Shown here: positions 9,616 to 16,120 of the stretch, in pieces
How positions within the stretch are numbered: position 1 is the stretch's first letter
Layout of the letters: each line of letters begins with the position of its first letter
Source of the DNA: an uncultured Alphaproteobacteria bacterium
GTDB taxonomy: Bacteria; Pseudomonadota; Alphaproteobacteria; CAAHEQ01; UBA3637
DNA: 38,802 bases
Assembly: GCA_944392585.1 (NCBI GenBank)
Contig: CALXXA010000003.1
Location: 1-38,802 of the forward strand
Direction: 5' to 3'
Notes under the pieces: generated by a model
The model's database searches: none
The model's input: the letters and a program-made list of their open reading frames with translations, nothing else
What the model was told of the DNA's origin: nothing
Translations under genes and position numbers: made by a program

Positions 9616-10116
9616 ATGTCAGTTCGTATTAGATTAGCTCGCGGCGGATCAAAAAAACGCCCTTTCCATAAAATCGTTGTCGCTGATAGTCGCTCTCCTC
9701 GTGACGGACGCTTCATAGAACAACTCGGATATTACAACCCATTGGTTCCTAAAGACCATCCAGAACATTTAAAAGTAGATAGCGAAAAAGTTAAAACTTG
9801 GTTGGCAAAAGGAGCCTTACCAAGCGATCGTTTAACTCGTCTGTTCGCCTCATTAGGGTTGGTCAGTAATCCCGTCATCAAAACAAATGAACAACAACCT
9901 AAAAAATCAGCCCCAAAAGCTAAAGCTCAAGAACGGCTGAAAGAACAAGCTGAACGTGAAGCAGCGAAAAAAGAGGCTGAAGAACAAGCGAAAAAAGAAG
10001 CCGAAGAACAAGCGAAAAAAGAAGCCGAAAAAGCTTCCCAACAAAACCAAGAAGTTCCCGCTTCAGAAGCCTCTTCTCAAAAACAAGCTCCCGCAGAAAC
10101 ATCTCCCGAAGCTTAA
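9616..10116 (+). CDS. rpsP: 30S ribosomal protein S16 with long charged C-terminal extension
   Basis: S16 binds 16S rRNA early in 30S assembly. The conserved core is residues 1 to about 82 ([26 protein letters not shown]...GYYNPL, then [13 protein letters not shown]). The protein is 166 aa, about twice the usual bacterial length. The extra 80 residues are Lys/Glu/Ala/Gln-rich, predicted helical or coiled-coil, and contain three near-perfect copies of the octapeptide AKKEAEEQ, encoded by 24-bp tandem repeats (9964-10035). Many alphaproteobacterial S16 proteins carry a variable tail, so this is an extension rather than an error. A good SD (AAAGGA) precedes ATG 9616. Confidence 0.96.
   Translation: MSVRIRLARGGSKKRPFHKIVVADSRSPRDGRFIEQLGYYNPLVPKDHPEHLKVDSEKVKTWLAKGALPSDRLTRLFASLGLVSNPVIKTNEQQPKKSAPKAKAQERLKEQAEREAAKKEAEEQAKKEAEEQAKKEAEKASQQNQEVPASEASSQKQAPAETSPEA
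9964..10035 (+). repeat. 24-bp tandem repeat within rpsP (3 copies)
   Basis: Units at 9964-9987, 9988-10011 and 10012-10035, beginning GCGAAAAAAGA; they differ mainly at silent third positions (GAG/GAA, GCT/GCC), and the last one diverges at its end. They encode the repeated AKKEAEEQ of the S16 tail. The A-runs and exact repetition make copy number prone to change by slippage. Confidence 0.85.
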
Positions 10117-10131
10117 TACGGAATTGATACC

Positions 10132-10638
10132 ATGTCTCATTTGATTAAAATAGGACAAATTACAGCCCCTCACGGGATTAAAGGATGTATGAAAGTTCAT
10201 CTTTCTCTAGAAATGCCTCAAAATCTGGAGCGTTATAAACCTATTTATGATCAAAAAGGACATCCTATCAATATTCAAATTGTTTCTGCCAAAAAAAATC
10301 AATTAATCGTTAAAATTAATGGCATTTCTGATAGAACTATGGCTGAAAACTTACGAGGAACAAACATCTATATCGACAGGAATTGTTTACCTCCTTTACC
10401 CTCAGGACAATATTATTACTGCGACTTGGTCGGATTAACAGTTCTAAATGGTACTAACACGGTTATAGGGAAAGTAAAATCTGTTGAAAATTATGGAGCA
10501 AGTGATATCTTGGTCGTTACAACGGAAAAAAAAGACGATATTTTCATCGCCTTTACTCAGCAAACAGTTCCTTCCGTTGATTTAAAAAATAAGACAATAA
10601 CAGTTCTTATTCCGGATTTCGCTAAGGAGGAAGCATGA
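10132..10638 (+). CDS. rimM: Ribosome maturation factor RimM
   Basis: RimM binds S19 and helps the 30S head and 16S 3' domain mature. 168 aa, normal length. The N-terminal beta-barrel begins with IGQITAPHGIKGCMKVH, the family hallmark; a PRC-barrel domain follows (QYYYCDLVGLTVLNGTNTVIGKVKSVENYGASDILVV), ending in the hydrophobic VPSVDLKNKTITVLIPDF. It lies between rpsP and trmD as in most proteobacteria. Its stop overlaps the trmD start by four bases (ATGA), consistent with coupled translation. The SD before ATG 10132 (CGGAA) is weak. Confidence 0.95.
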   Translation: MSHLIKIGQITAPHGIKGCMKVHLSLEMPQNLERYKPIYDQKGHPINIQIVSAKKNQLIVKINGISDRTMAENLRGTNIYIDRNCLPPLPSGQYYYCDLVGLTVLNGTNTVIGKVKSVENYGASDILVVTTEKKDDIFIAFTQQTVPSVDLKNKTITVLIPDFAKEEA

Positions 10639-11330
10639 ATATAACTTGTTTAACGCTTTTCCCTGAAATGTTCCCCGGATTTTTAGCTTATTCTCTGGCC
10701 GGTAAGGCTATGAAAGAAAACCTGTTTTCATTAAAAGCCGTCAATATCCGCGATTATGCAACAGACTCTTATAAAACCGTAGATGATGTTCCTTTTGGCG
10801 GAAGCGCCGGTATGTTAATGAAACCAGATGTCTTAGATGCCGCGATTAAAGCTAATTACTCATCGGGACCTTTGATTTACATGTCTCCTCGCGGACAATC
10901 TCTTACTCAAAAACGCGTGGTTGATTTAGCTCAAGAAAAAAACTTAACGATTATTTGTGGCCGCTTTGAAGGAATTGATGAACGAATCTTTAAAACATGG
11001 TCCATCGAAGAAATTAGTATCGGTGATTTCATCTTATCTGGCGGAGAACCTGCCGCTCTAACAATGCTGGATGCAATCATCCGATATATTCCTCACGTAT
11101 TGGGAAACAAAAACTCTTTAGATGAAGAAACCTTCTCTAACGGATTATTAGAATATCCTCAATACACGCGACCTCAAATCTGGAACGGAATGGCCGTCCC
11201 AGATGTTCTTGTTTCCGGGCATCATCAAAATATACAAAATTGGCGAAAAAAACAATCTATTCAATTAACAAAAGAAAGACGTCCTGATCTGTGGAAAGCT
11301 TATCAGGAATCTCAACAAAAGAAAGGATAA
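10635..11330 (+). CDS. trmD: tRNA (guanine-N1)-methyltransferase TrmD
   Basis: Transfers methyl from S-adenosylmethionine to G37 of tRNAs reading CNN codons, preventing +1 frameshifts. 231 aa. SPOUT-fold signatures are clear: LTLFPEMFPGFL at the N-terminus, DDVPFGGSAGMLMKPDV, YMSPRGQSLTQ, ICGRFEGIDERI (substrate loop) and ISIGDFILSGGEPAALTMLDA (SAM-binding trefoil knot). SD AAGGAGGA lies inside the rimM end; the start ATG overlaps the rimM stop. rplS follows at once, its putative ATT start three bases after this stop. Confidence 0.96.
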   Translation: MNITCLTLFPEMFPGFLAYSLAGKAMKENLFSLKAVNIRDYATDSYKTVDDVPFGGSAGMLMKPDVLDAAIKANYSSGPLIYMSPRGQSLTQKRVVDLAQEKNLTIICGRFEGIDERIFKTWSIEEISIGDFILSGGEPAALTMLDAIIRYIPHVLGNKNSLDEETFSNGLLEYPQYTRPQIWNGMAVPDVLVSGHHQNIQNWRKKQSIQLTKERRPDLWKAYQESQQKKG

Positions 11331-11333
11331 AAA

Positions 11334-11684
11334 ATTGATATCATTCAAACTCTTGAAAAAGAACAAATGGATAAACTTAAAAAAGATATTCCTGAATTTA
11401 AAGCAGGAGATACTTTAAAAGTTCATTGTAAAATCAAAGAAGGAGATCGTGAACGTATTCAAATCTTTGAAGGCGTTTGTATCGCTCGCAATAACGACGG
11501 ATTAAATTCTACTTTCGTCGTTCGTAAAATTTCTTTCGGTGAAGGCGTAGAACGTGTTTTTCCTCTGTATTCTCCAAATGTGGCAAAAATCGAAAACGTT
11601 CGACCGGGAAAAGTACGCCGTTCCAAAATTTATTACTTACGTAAATTGTTCGGAAAAGCTGCTCGAATCGCTGAAGATAAATAA
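11334..11684 (+). CDS. rplS: 50S ribosomal protein L19, apparently starting at ATT
   Basis: L19 sits at the 30S-50S interface. The first in-frame ATG (11367) gives [20 protein letters not shown], but the eleven codons upstream read [10 protein letters not shown] before that Met, matching the universal L19 N-terminus M-N/D-I-I-x-x-L-E-x-E-Q. The codon before D is ATT (11334-11336), with SD AAAGGA (11322-11327) six bases upstream; the ATG at 11367 has no comparable SD. I therefore place the start at ATT, giving 116 aa. ATT starts are rare (infC is the known case). The nearby TTG at 11335 is in another frame. If the ATT is a sequencing error for ATG, the protein is unchanged. A terminator follows at 11704. 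Confidence 0.9.
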   Translation: MDIIQTLEKEQMDKLKKDIPEFKAGDTLKVHCKIKEGDRERIQIFEGVCIARNNDGLNSTFVVRKISFGEGVERVFPLYSPNVAKIENVRPGKVRRSKIYYLRKLFGKAARIAEDK

Positions 11685-11703
11685 CAACCTTTATTCTAAT
11701 AAA

Positions 11704-11729
11704 AACCCTCGTTCCCAACGAGGGTTTTT
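11704..11729 (+). terminator. Rho-independent terminator after rplS
   Basis: Perfect 10-bp stem AACCCTCGTT (11704-11713) / AACGAGGGTT (11717-11726), 3-nt loop CCC, followed by a T run. It closes the ffh-rplS operon. Confidence 0.93.
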
Positions 11730-11763
11730 ATCTCCTCCCAAACAATCCGAAAATAAAAAAAAC

Positions 11764-11792
11764 TTGACATATATCCCAAAAAAGATTATACT
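11764..11792 (+). promoter_or_regulatory. Sigma-70 promoter of the ankyrin gene
   Basis: TTGACA (11764-11769), exactly 17 bp, TATACT (11787-11792). Nearly consensus; the expected mRNA starts near 11799, leaving a leader of only about 17 nt with SD AAGGGAAG. Confidence 0.85.
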
Positions 11793-11815
11793 TTATCCTT
11801 TTAAAAGGGAAGAAA

Positions 11816-13000
11816 ATGAATAAAAATATCAATCCAAATCAAGTTTATTTAAATCATATCTATGATAAAAAAGATATATTGTTTTTAAAAGAAATAGGCG
11901 CCGATAAAGAAACCATTCAACAAGCATATGAAATACTCCCTAAAAATAACATCCGCCGTCAAGAAGCAACAAAAAAACTACTCTCTATAGATTGTAAAAA
12001 TATTTCCTTACAAGAACTAAACACCTTAATATCACAAGGAGCCGATATCAATGTTCAAAATCAAAATGGTCTGACTCCTTTTATGGAATTTGCCCGTTAT
12101 AATCGAGTTGACTGCATGGAATTATCTTATGCTGCGGGAATTGATTTAAATGAAAAAGATAAAAAAGGGAAATCTGCTTTTATACATACTTTAAGATATT
12201 GCTCTTTAGAAGCTATGAACTTCCTAATAGAAAAAAAAGCCAATATAAATACTCAAGGAAGAAACGGAGAAACTGTACTTATGTGGGCTGCTCGGACTAT
12301 TCACGTACATTGCATAAAGCTATTCATTAACGCCGGCGCTGATGTAAACATTCAAGATAAATTCGGACGAACTGCTCTTATGTATTTAATACAAAAATGG
12401 CCGAAGAAAGGATCTAAAAAAGCGCTGGATTTGTTAATGTCAAATGGAGCAGATATAACTCTCAAAGATAAAAACGGGAAAAGAGCTATTGATTACGCAA
12501 AGAAAATCAATAGTCCTGAACTTATTAAAAAAATAGAAACCATCGCAACACAAAAGCTTTTCAAAAAAATTTGGAATTCTCATCATTTTGAAGAAATTAA
12601 AAATCTCATTGCCTCCGGAGCCGATATTAATTCTCAACTAGAAAACGGACGCACATTATTGATGGTACAAGCCTATTCCGGAAATGAAGAAAACATAAAG
12701 TGGTTAATCCAAAACGGAGCCGACACAATGATCCAATCTCGTGAGAAGAAAACAGCTTATGATTATGCTCATGAGGAGGGCTTCATAAAAATAACCGAAA
12801 TATTAAAAAAGATCAAAAAACAAGAACTTTCCCCCTTAACCGAAGCAAAATCTAAAGCTCATCAAAAGAAAGACTTATCCATGTCTCCGTTGAAAGAGAA
12901 AGCTGCCGCATACGTACAACCTCTTCCCAAAGCAAAGAGATCTTTTGATATTTTTATAAAAATTTCTCAAGAAATAAAAAACAGAATAAGAAACGACTAA
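11816..13000 (+). CDS. Ankyrin-repeat protein
   Basis: A 394-aa protein with six or seven ankyrin repeats between about residues 60 and 345, recognisable from motifs such as ISQGADINVQNQNGLTPFM, EKKANINTQGRNGETVLMWAA, INAGADVNIQDKFGRTALM, MSNGADITLKDKNGKRAIDYA, IASGADINSQLENGRTLLM and IQNGADTMIQ. The stretch between repeats near 230-260 is degenerate. The final 50 residues are basic and lack repeats. No signal peptide or membrane helix is visible. Ankyrin proteins bind other proteins; in host-associated bacteria some are secreted effectors, but nothing here proves export. It is a single-gene unit with its own promoter and terminator. Target unknown. Confidence 0.9.
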   Translation: MNKNINPNQVYLNHIYDKKDILFLKEIGADKETIQQAYEILPKNNIRRQEATKKLLSIDCKNISLQELNTLISQGADINVQNQNGLTPFMEFARYNRVDCMELSYAAGIDLNEKDKKGKSAFIHTLRYCSLEAMNFLIEKKANINTQGRNGETVLMWAARTIHVHCIKLFINAGADVNIQDKFGRTALMYLIQKWPKKGSKKALDLLMSNGADITLKDKNGKRAIDYAKKINSPELIKKIETIATQKLFKKIWNSHHFEEIKNLIASGADINSQLENGRTLLMVQAYSGNEENIKWLIQNGADTMIQSREKKTAYDYAHEEGFIKITEILKKIKKQELSPLTEAKSKAHQKKDLSMSPLKEKAAAYVQPLPKAKRSFDIFIKISQEIKNRIRND

Positions 13001-13025
13001 AAAAATACTCTTTTTTTAGGCGCTT

Positions 13026-13054
13026 AAAAGCCCCTTTTAAAATGGGGCTTTTTT
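13026..13054. terminator. Terminator between the ankyrin gene and ctrA
   Basis: Stem AAAAGCCCC (13026-13034) / GGGGCTTTT (13044-13052) with a 9-nt loop, followed by more T on the + strand. It serves the ankyrin gene and, with a weaker T tract, may also act on ctrA, which converges from the other side. Confidence 0.88.
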
Positions 13055-13099
13055 ATTCATAAGATATAAAACACCTTCATTCTTTAAAACACAAATCTC

Positions 13100-13801
13100 T
13101 TATGATTTTCTTACTTTTCCCGAATCTTCCGGATCTTGTAACAAATATCCTCTTCCCCAAATTGTTCCTATATAATCGTCTCCTCCCGTCGCTTTTTCCA
13201 ATTTTTTACGCAATTTGCAAATAAATACATCAATAATCTTCAACTCTGGTTCGTCCATTCCTCCATATAAATGATTTAAAAATTGTTCTTTGCTTAACGT
13301 TGTCCCTTTCCTCAAGGCAAGTAACTCTAAAATAGCAAACTCTTTCCCTGTTAAATGAACGACCTTTCCATCAACAGAAACCGTCTTGGAATCAAGATTG
13401 ATTTCTAATTTCCCTATGTTAATAATTGATTTGGAGTGTCCTTGAGAACGACGAACAATCGCCCTGATCCGGGCAATTAACTCTGATTTATCGAAAGGCT
13501 TCGTCAAATAATCATCCGCTCCATCCATAAAACCTTTCACTTTTTTATCCGGTGCCGTCAGACCTGATAATATCAAAACGGGGGTTGATATTTTCGAAGA
13601 GCGGAGTTTCTTTAAAACTTCGAAACCATCCATGTCCGGAAGCATTAAATCCAATATGATTATGTCGTAATCATACAACTTCCCAATTTCTATTCCATCT
13701 TCCCCGAAATTAGACACATCAACAACCATCCCCTCTTTAGATAAAATCATATTGATGTTTTGAGCCATTGACTTATCATCTTCAACTAATAAAACGCGCA
13801 T
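13100..13801 (-). CDS. ctrA: Cell-cycle response regulator CtrA
   Basis: An OmpR-family regulator that controls division, replication and motility genes in alphaproteobacteria. 233 aa (Caulobacter CtrA is 231). Receiver domain 1-115: acidic pocket E7-D8-D9, phospho-acceptor D51 in [13 protein letters not shown], Lys in YLTKPFDK. Winged-helix DNA-binding domain from about 128, with [32 protein letters not shown] and [10 protein letters not shown]...GRGYLL, matching CtrA more closely than other OmpR-type proteins. Start chosen at ATG 13801 (MRVLLVEDD), preceded by GAGAGGA; the longer reading adds ten unrelated residues. The C-terminus ends VRKS and lacks the Ala-Ala that marks Caulobacter CtrA for ClpXP. 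A CtrA box lies upstream. Confidence 0.95.
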   Translation of the reverse strand: MRVLLVEDDKSMAQNINMILSKEGMVVDVSNFGEDGIEIGKLYDYDIIILDLMLPDMDGFEVLKKLRSSKISTPVLILSGLTAPDKKVKGFMDGADDYLTKPFDKSELIARIRAIVRRSQGHSKSIINIGKLEINLDSKTVSVDGKVVHLTGKEFAILELLALRKGTTLSKEQFLNHLYGGMDEPELKIIDVFICKLRKKLEKATGGDDYIGTIWGRGYLLQDPEDSGKVRKS

Positions 13802-13824
13802 GTTGTCCTCTCTTTTTTTGAAAA

Positions 13825-13849
13825 TTAACAAAGATTAATATCAGGTTAA
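13825..13849 (-). promoter_or_regulatory. CtrA box(es) upstream of ctrA
   Basis: TTAA-N7-TTAA at 13835-13849 matches the full CtrA recognition sequence; a third TTAA at 13825-13828 adds a half-site with 6-bp spacing. The boxes lie 24-48 bp upstream of the ctrA ATG, in the place expected for autoregulation. Confidence 0.65.
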
Positions 13850-13975
13850 TTTTTTTTTATGTTCATGGCAAGAAAAAACTAAAAAATTTTACTTTTTTTT
13901 TATTATCTTACTTCTAAATAAAATATTTACCCTCCTTCGATACTCTCCTTATTCTAAATTAAATTAAGTTTTTTC

Positions 13976-14004
13976 TTGACTCTTATGATAACTTTATGTA
14001 TCAT
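13976..14004 (+). promoter_or_regulatory. Sigma-70 promoter of rpmG
   Basis: TTGACT (13976-13981), 17-bp spacer, TATCAT (13999-14004), about 40 bp before the rpmG start. Confidence 0.75.
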
Positions 14005-14044
14005 TTTTTCTCTATTTTAGATTTTTAACAAACGGTGGTGGAAA

Positions 14045-14212
14045 ATGGCAAAACCAACAACAATTGAAATTAAGCTTGAAGCAACCGATGGATCGGGACA
14101 TTTTTATGTAACTAGAAAAAACCCTCGAACAAAACCAGAGAAAATGAAAGTACGGAAATATAACCCGAAGACACGTCAACATACAGAATATGTTGAAAAG
14201 AAAATCAAGTAA
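14045..14212 (+). CDS. rpmG: 50S ribosomal protein L33
   Basis: A 55-aa ribosomal protein, easily missed for its size. It reads [20 protein letters not shown], then [20 protein letters not shown] and [15 protein letters not shown], the full-length alphaproteobacterial L33 pattern. It lacks the CxxC zinc motifs, so it is the zinc-independent form. GGTGG (14036-14040) precedes the ATG; there is a clear promoter at 13976 and a terminator directly after the stop, so it is a one-gene unit. L33 sits near the ribosomal E site. Confidence 0.96.
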   Translation: MAKPTTIEIKLEATDGSGHFYVTRKNPRTKPEKMKVRKYNPKTRQHTEYVEKKIK

Positions 14213-14214
14213 AA

Positions 14215-14240
14215 TAAGCTCTGTTTCCAGAGCTTTTTTA
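14215..14240 (+). terminator. Rho-independent terminator after rpmG
   Basis: AAGCTCTG - TTTC - CAGAGCTT followed by TTTTATTTTT, three bases after the rpmG stop. Confidence 0.92.
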
Positions 14241-14250
14241 TTTTTCGCTC

Positions 14251-14279
14251 TTGCATATTCTTTAATTCTCACTTATATT
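14251..14279 (+). promoter_or_regulatory. Sigma-70 promoter of the BI-1 gene
   Basis: TTGCAT (14251-14256), 17-bp spacer, TATATT (14274-14279). The leader is only about 15 nt, so the ybhL leader RNA known from other alphaproteobacteria is not present here. Confidence 0.75.
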
Positions 14280-14299
14280 GTATAAAAAAAGGAGAAAAA

Positions 14300-15031
14300 A
14301 TGACTTGGGATAATTTTAAAACAACATCTCTGGAAATGCCTGTCAACAAGGTCAATCTGGGATTACGCGCTTACATGCAAAAAGTATACGCTTTCATGGC
14401 AGGAGGTCTTGCTTTATCCGGATTAAGCGCTTTTATAGGCTCTAAACCACCTTTTATTAACATTCTCTACAATATAACCCCGCAAGGAGCTTCTATCTCT
14501 TTACTCGGATGGCTTGTTTTCTTATCGCCGTTCATTTTAATTTTTATGTTTTCCTCTGCTGTAAGTAAATTAAATGCTTCCAGAGCACAAACTATTTTTT
14601 GGATTTTCTCTATTCTCATAGGGCTTTCTTCATCTACTATCTTTTTAATTTATTCCGGTGAATCTTTGTTAACTACGTTTTTAATCACCGCAGGTTCGTT
14701 TGCCGGCTTAAGTCTTTTTGGATACACAACAAAAAAAGATTTATCAGCCATAGGAAGCTTTTTATTCATGGGAGTATTAGGAATTATATTGGCGGTTATT
14801 GTTAACCTATTCCTTAAAAGCCCCGGAGTCGCTTATGCAATTTCCATCCTGGGAGTTCTCCTTTTCGCAGGGCTTACAGCCTGTGATACTCAACGAATTC
14901 GTCGTTTGTATACAGAAAGTCCGGAAGAAGCTCATCATGTTCTGGCCATCTCCGGAGCTCTTACACTATTCATTGATTTTATTAATCTTTTCCTTTTCTT
15001 ACTTCGTTTCATGGGAAATAACAGAAATTAA
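14300..15031 (+). CDS. Bax inhibitor-1/YbhL (TMBIM) family membrane protein
   Basis: A 243-aa inner-membrane protein with about seven hydrophobic helices. The family signature is visible: N-terminal LRAYMQKVYAFMAGGLALSG, the central GSFAGLSLFGYTTKKDLSAIGSFLFMGVLGII, and the C-terminal DTQRIRRLY...FIDFINLFLFLLRFMG. Members form a calcium-leak-type channel regulated by a pair of acidic residues (both D in the last two segments are present) and are linked to stress resistance; in bacteria the role is poorly known. SD AAAGGAG precedes the start. It stands alone between its own promoter and terminator. Confidence 0.9.
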   Translation: MTWDNFKTTSLEMPVNKVNLGLRAYMQKVYAFMAGGLALSGLSAFIGSKPPFINILYNITPQGASISLLGWLVFLSPFILIFMFSSAVSKLNASRAQTIFWIFSILIGLSSSTIFLIYSGESLLTTFLITAGSFAGLSLFGYTTKKDLSAIGSFLFMGVLGIILAVIVNLFLKSPGVAYAISILGVLLFAGLTACDTQRIRRLYTESPEEAHHVLAISGALTLFIDFINLFLFLLRFMGNNRN

Positions 15032-15037
15032 AAAATA

Positions 15038-15067
15038 CGGGGAGATTTCAAATCTCCCCGACTTTTT
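15038..15067 (+). terminator. Rho-independent terminator after the BI-1 gene
   Basis: Perfect inverted repeat CGGGGAGATTT (15038-15048) / AAATCTCCCCG (15050-15060), then ACTTTTT. Very stable GC-rich lower stem. Confidence 0.92.
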
Positions 15068-15115
15068 GAAATAAACCATCTTACATATTTTTCTATTTTT
15101 TTTTTATTTTGCCTA

Positions 15116-15145
15116 TTGACGAAAGCTATTTTTTTATCATACAAT
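15116..15145 (+). promoter_or_regulatory. Sigma-70 promoter of rpoH
   Basis: TTGACG (15116-15121), 18-bp spacer, TACAAT (15140-15145). Start near 15152, giving a leader of about 95 nt. I see no sigma-32-type promoter here. Confidence 0.65.
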
Positions 15146-15153
15146 CTTTTTAT

Positions 15154-15224
15154 TAGGGGTGCTTTTTATAAAAGAGGCTCCTAGGTTTTAAGTCTGCCAA
15201 CAAGGGGACGCATCGTCATGTTGC
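15154..15224 (+). ncRNA. Folded 5' leader of rpoH, possible RNA thermosensor
   Basis: Two hairpins can be drawn. The first pairs TAGGGG (15154-15159) with CTCCTA (15178-15183, one G-U pair) and CTTTT (15162-15166) with AAAAG (15170-15174). The second pairs CAACA (15198-15202) with TGTTG (15219-15223) and GACG (15207-15210) with CGTC (15214-15217). The SD AAAGGA (15231-15236) lies just outside the second hairpin, though CTTTT could also pair with AAAAG near 15227-15231. The role is inference. Confidence 0.4.
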
Positions 15225-15245
15225 TAAAAGAAAGGATATGACACA

Positions 15246-16103
15246 ATGACAACAAAACAACTTACGATACCTGTTCTTCAGGAAAATTCTTTGTCTGTTT
15301 ATTTACGAGAAATTACAAAATTTCCAATATTAGATCCTAAGAAAGAATATATGCTTGCTAAACGTTATCAAGAATATAATGATTTAGAGGCTGCTCACGA
15401 ATTAACGACTTCCCACTTGCGCTTAGCGGCGAAAGTCGCCTTATCTTTTAGACATTATGGACTTCCCTTGGCGGATCTCATCAGTGAGGCAAACATCGGC
15501 TTGATGCAAGCAATCAAAAAATTTAATCCAGATAAAGGATTCCGCCTGTCTACTTACGCAATCTGGTGGATTAAAGCGGCTATTTCAGATTTTATTTTAA
15601 AGTCTTGGTCTCTCGTCAAAATAGGAACACTTGCAGCTCAAAAGAGACTCTTCTATAACCTAGGAAAAATTAAGGCAAAATTAGGTCTCTATCAAAATAC
15701 GGCTCTTGATACGGAGACCGTTCAAAGAATATCGAAACAACTCGGAGTCAGTGAACAAGATATCTGGGATATGGAACAACGTCTTCATGGAGATACTTCC
15801 TTAAACGAGCTCACTTACGAAGATTCGGATGTCGAGAAACAAGCTCTATTAACAGACGGATCCGACACCATAGAGGATGTTCTGGCAACACGTGAAGAGT
15901 TAAATATTAGAAATGCGAAACTTGCAAAAGCAATATCAACACTCAGCGATCGGGAACAAAGCATCGTACGGGAACGTTTCTTAACTGACGACCCAACGAC
16001 ACTAGAAGATTTAGGGAAAAAATTTAACATCAGCCGCGAACGAGTCCGCCAAATTGAAGCAAAAGCTTTTGATAAAATATCCACTTTTATGCATCATGCT
16101 TAA
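15246..16103 (+). CDS. rpoH: Heat-shock sigma factor RpoH (sigma-32)
   Basis: Directs RNA polymerase to chaperone and protease genes. 285 aa, the usual size. Region 1.2/2 includes LAKRYQEYNDLEAAHELTTSHLRLAAKVA; region 2.2-2.4 ADLISEANIGLMQAIKKFNPDKGFRLSTYAIWWIKAAI; the RpoH box appears as QKRLFYNL, which separates it from RpoD; region 4 ends TLEDLGKKFNISRERVRQIEAKAFDKI. It is monocistronic, with a promoter at 15116 and a folded leader. It converges on the EAL gene at 16121 with only 17 bp between; no clear terminator is seen there. Confidence 0.95.
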   Translation: MTTKQLTIPVLQENSLSVYLREITKFPILDPKKEYMLAKRYQEYNDLEAAHELTTSHLRLAAKVALSFRHYGLPLADLISEANIGLMQAIKKFNPDKGFRLSTYAIWWIKAAISDFILKSWSLVKIGTLAAQKRLFYNLGKIKAKLGLYQNTALDTETVQRISKQLGVSEQDIWDMEQRLHGDTSLNELTYEDSDVEKQALLTDGSDTIEDVLATREELNIRNAKLAKAISTLSDREQSIVRERFLTDDPTTLEDLGKKFNISRERVRQIEAKAFDKISTFMHHA

Positions 16104-16120
16104 AGGAAACTATTTTTATA

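Noticed and set aside
11554-11823. An 89-codon + strand ORF crossing the rplS end and terminator
   Set aside because: It overlaps the L19 gene in another frame and runs through the terminator and the ankyrin promoter.
14012-14272. An 86-codon minus strand ORF
   Set aside because: It is antisense to rpmG (L33), which has a promoter, terminator and full homology.
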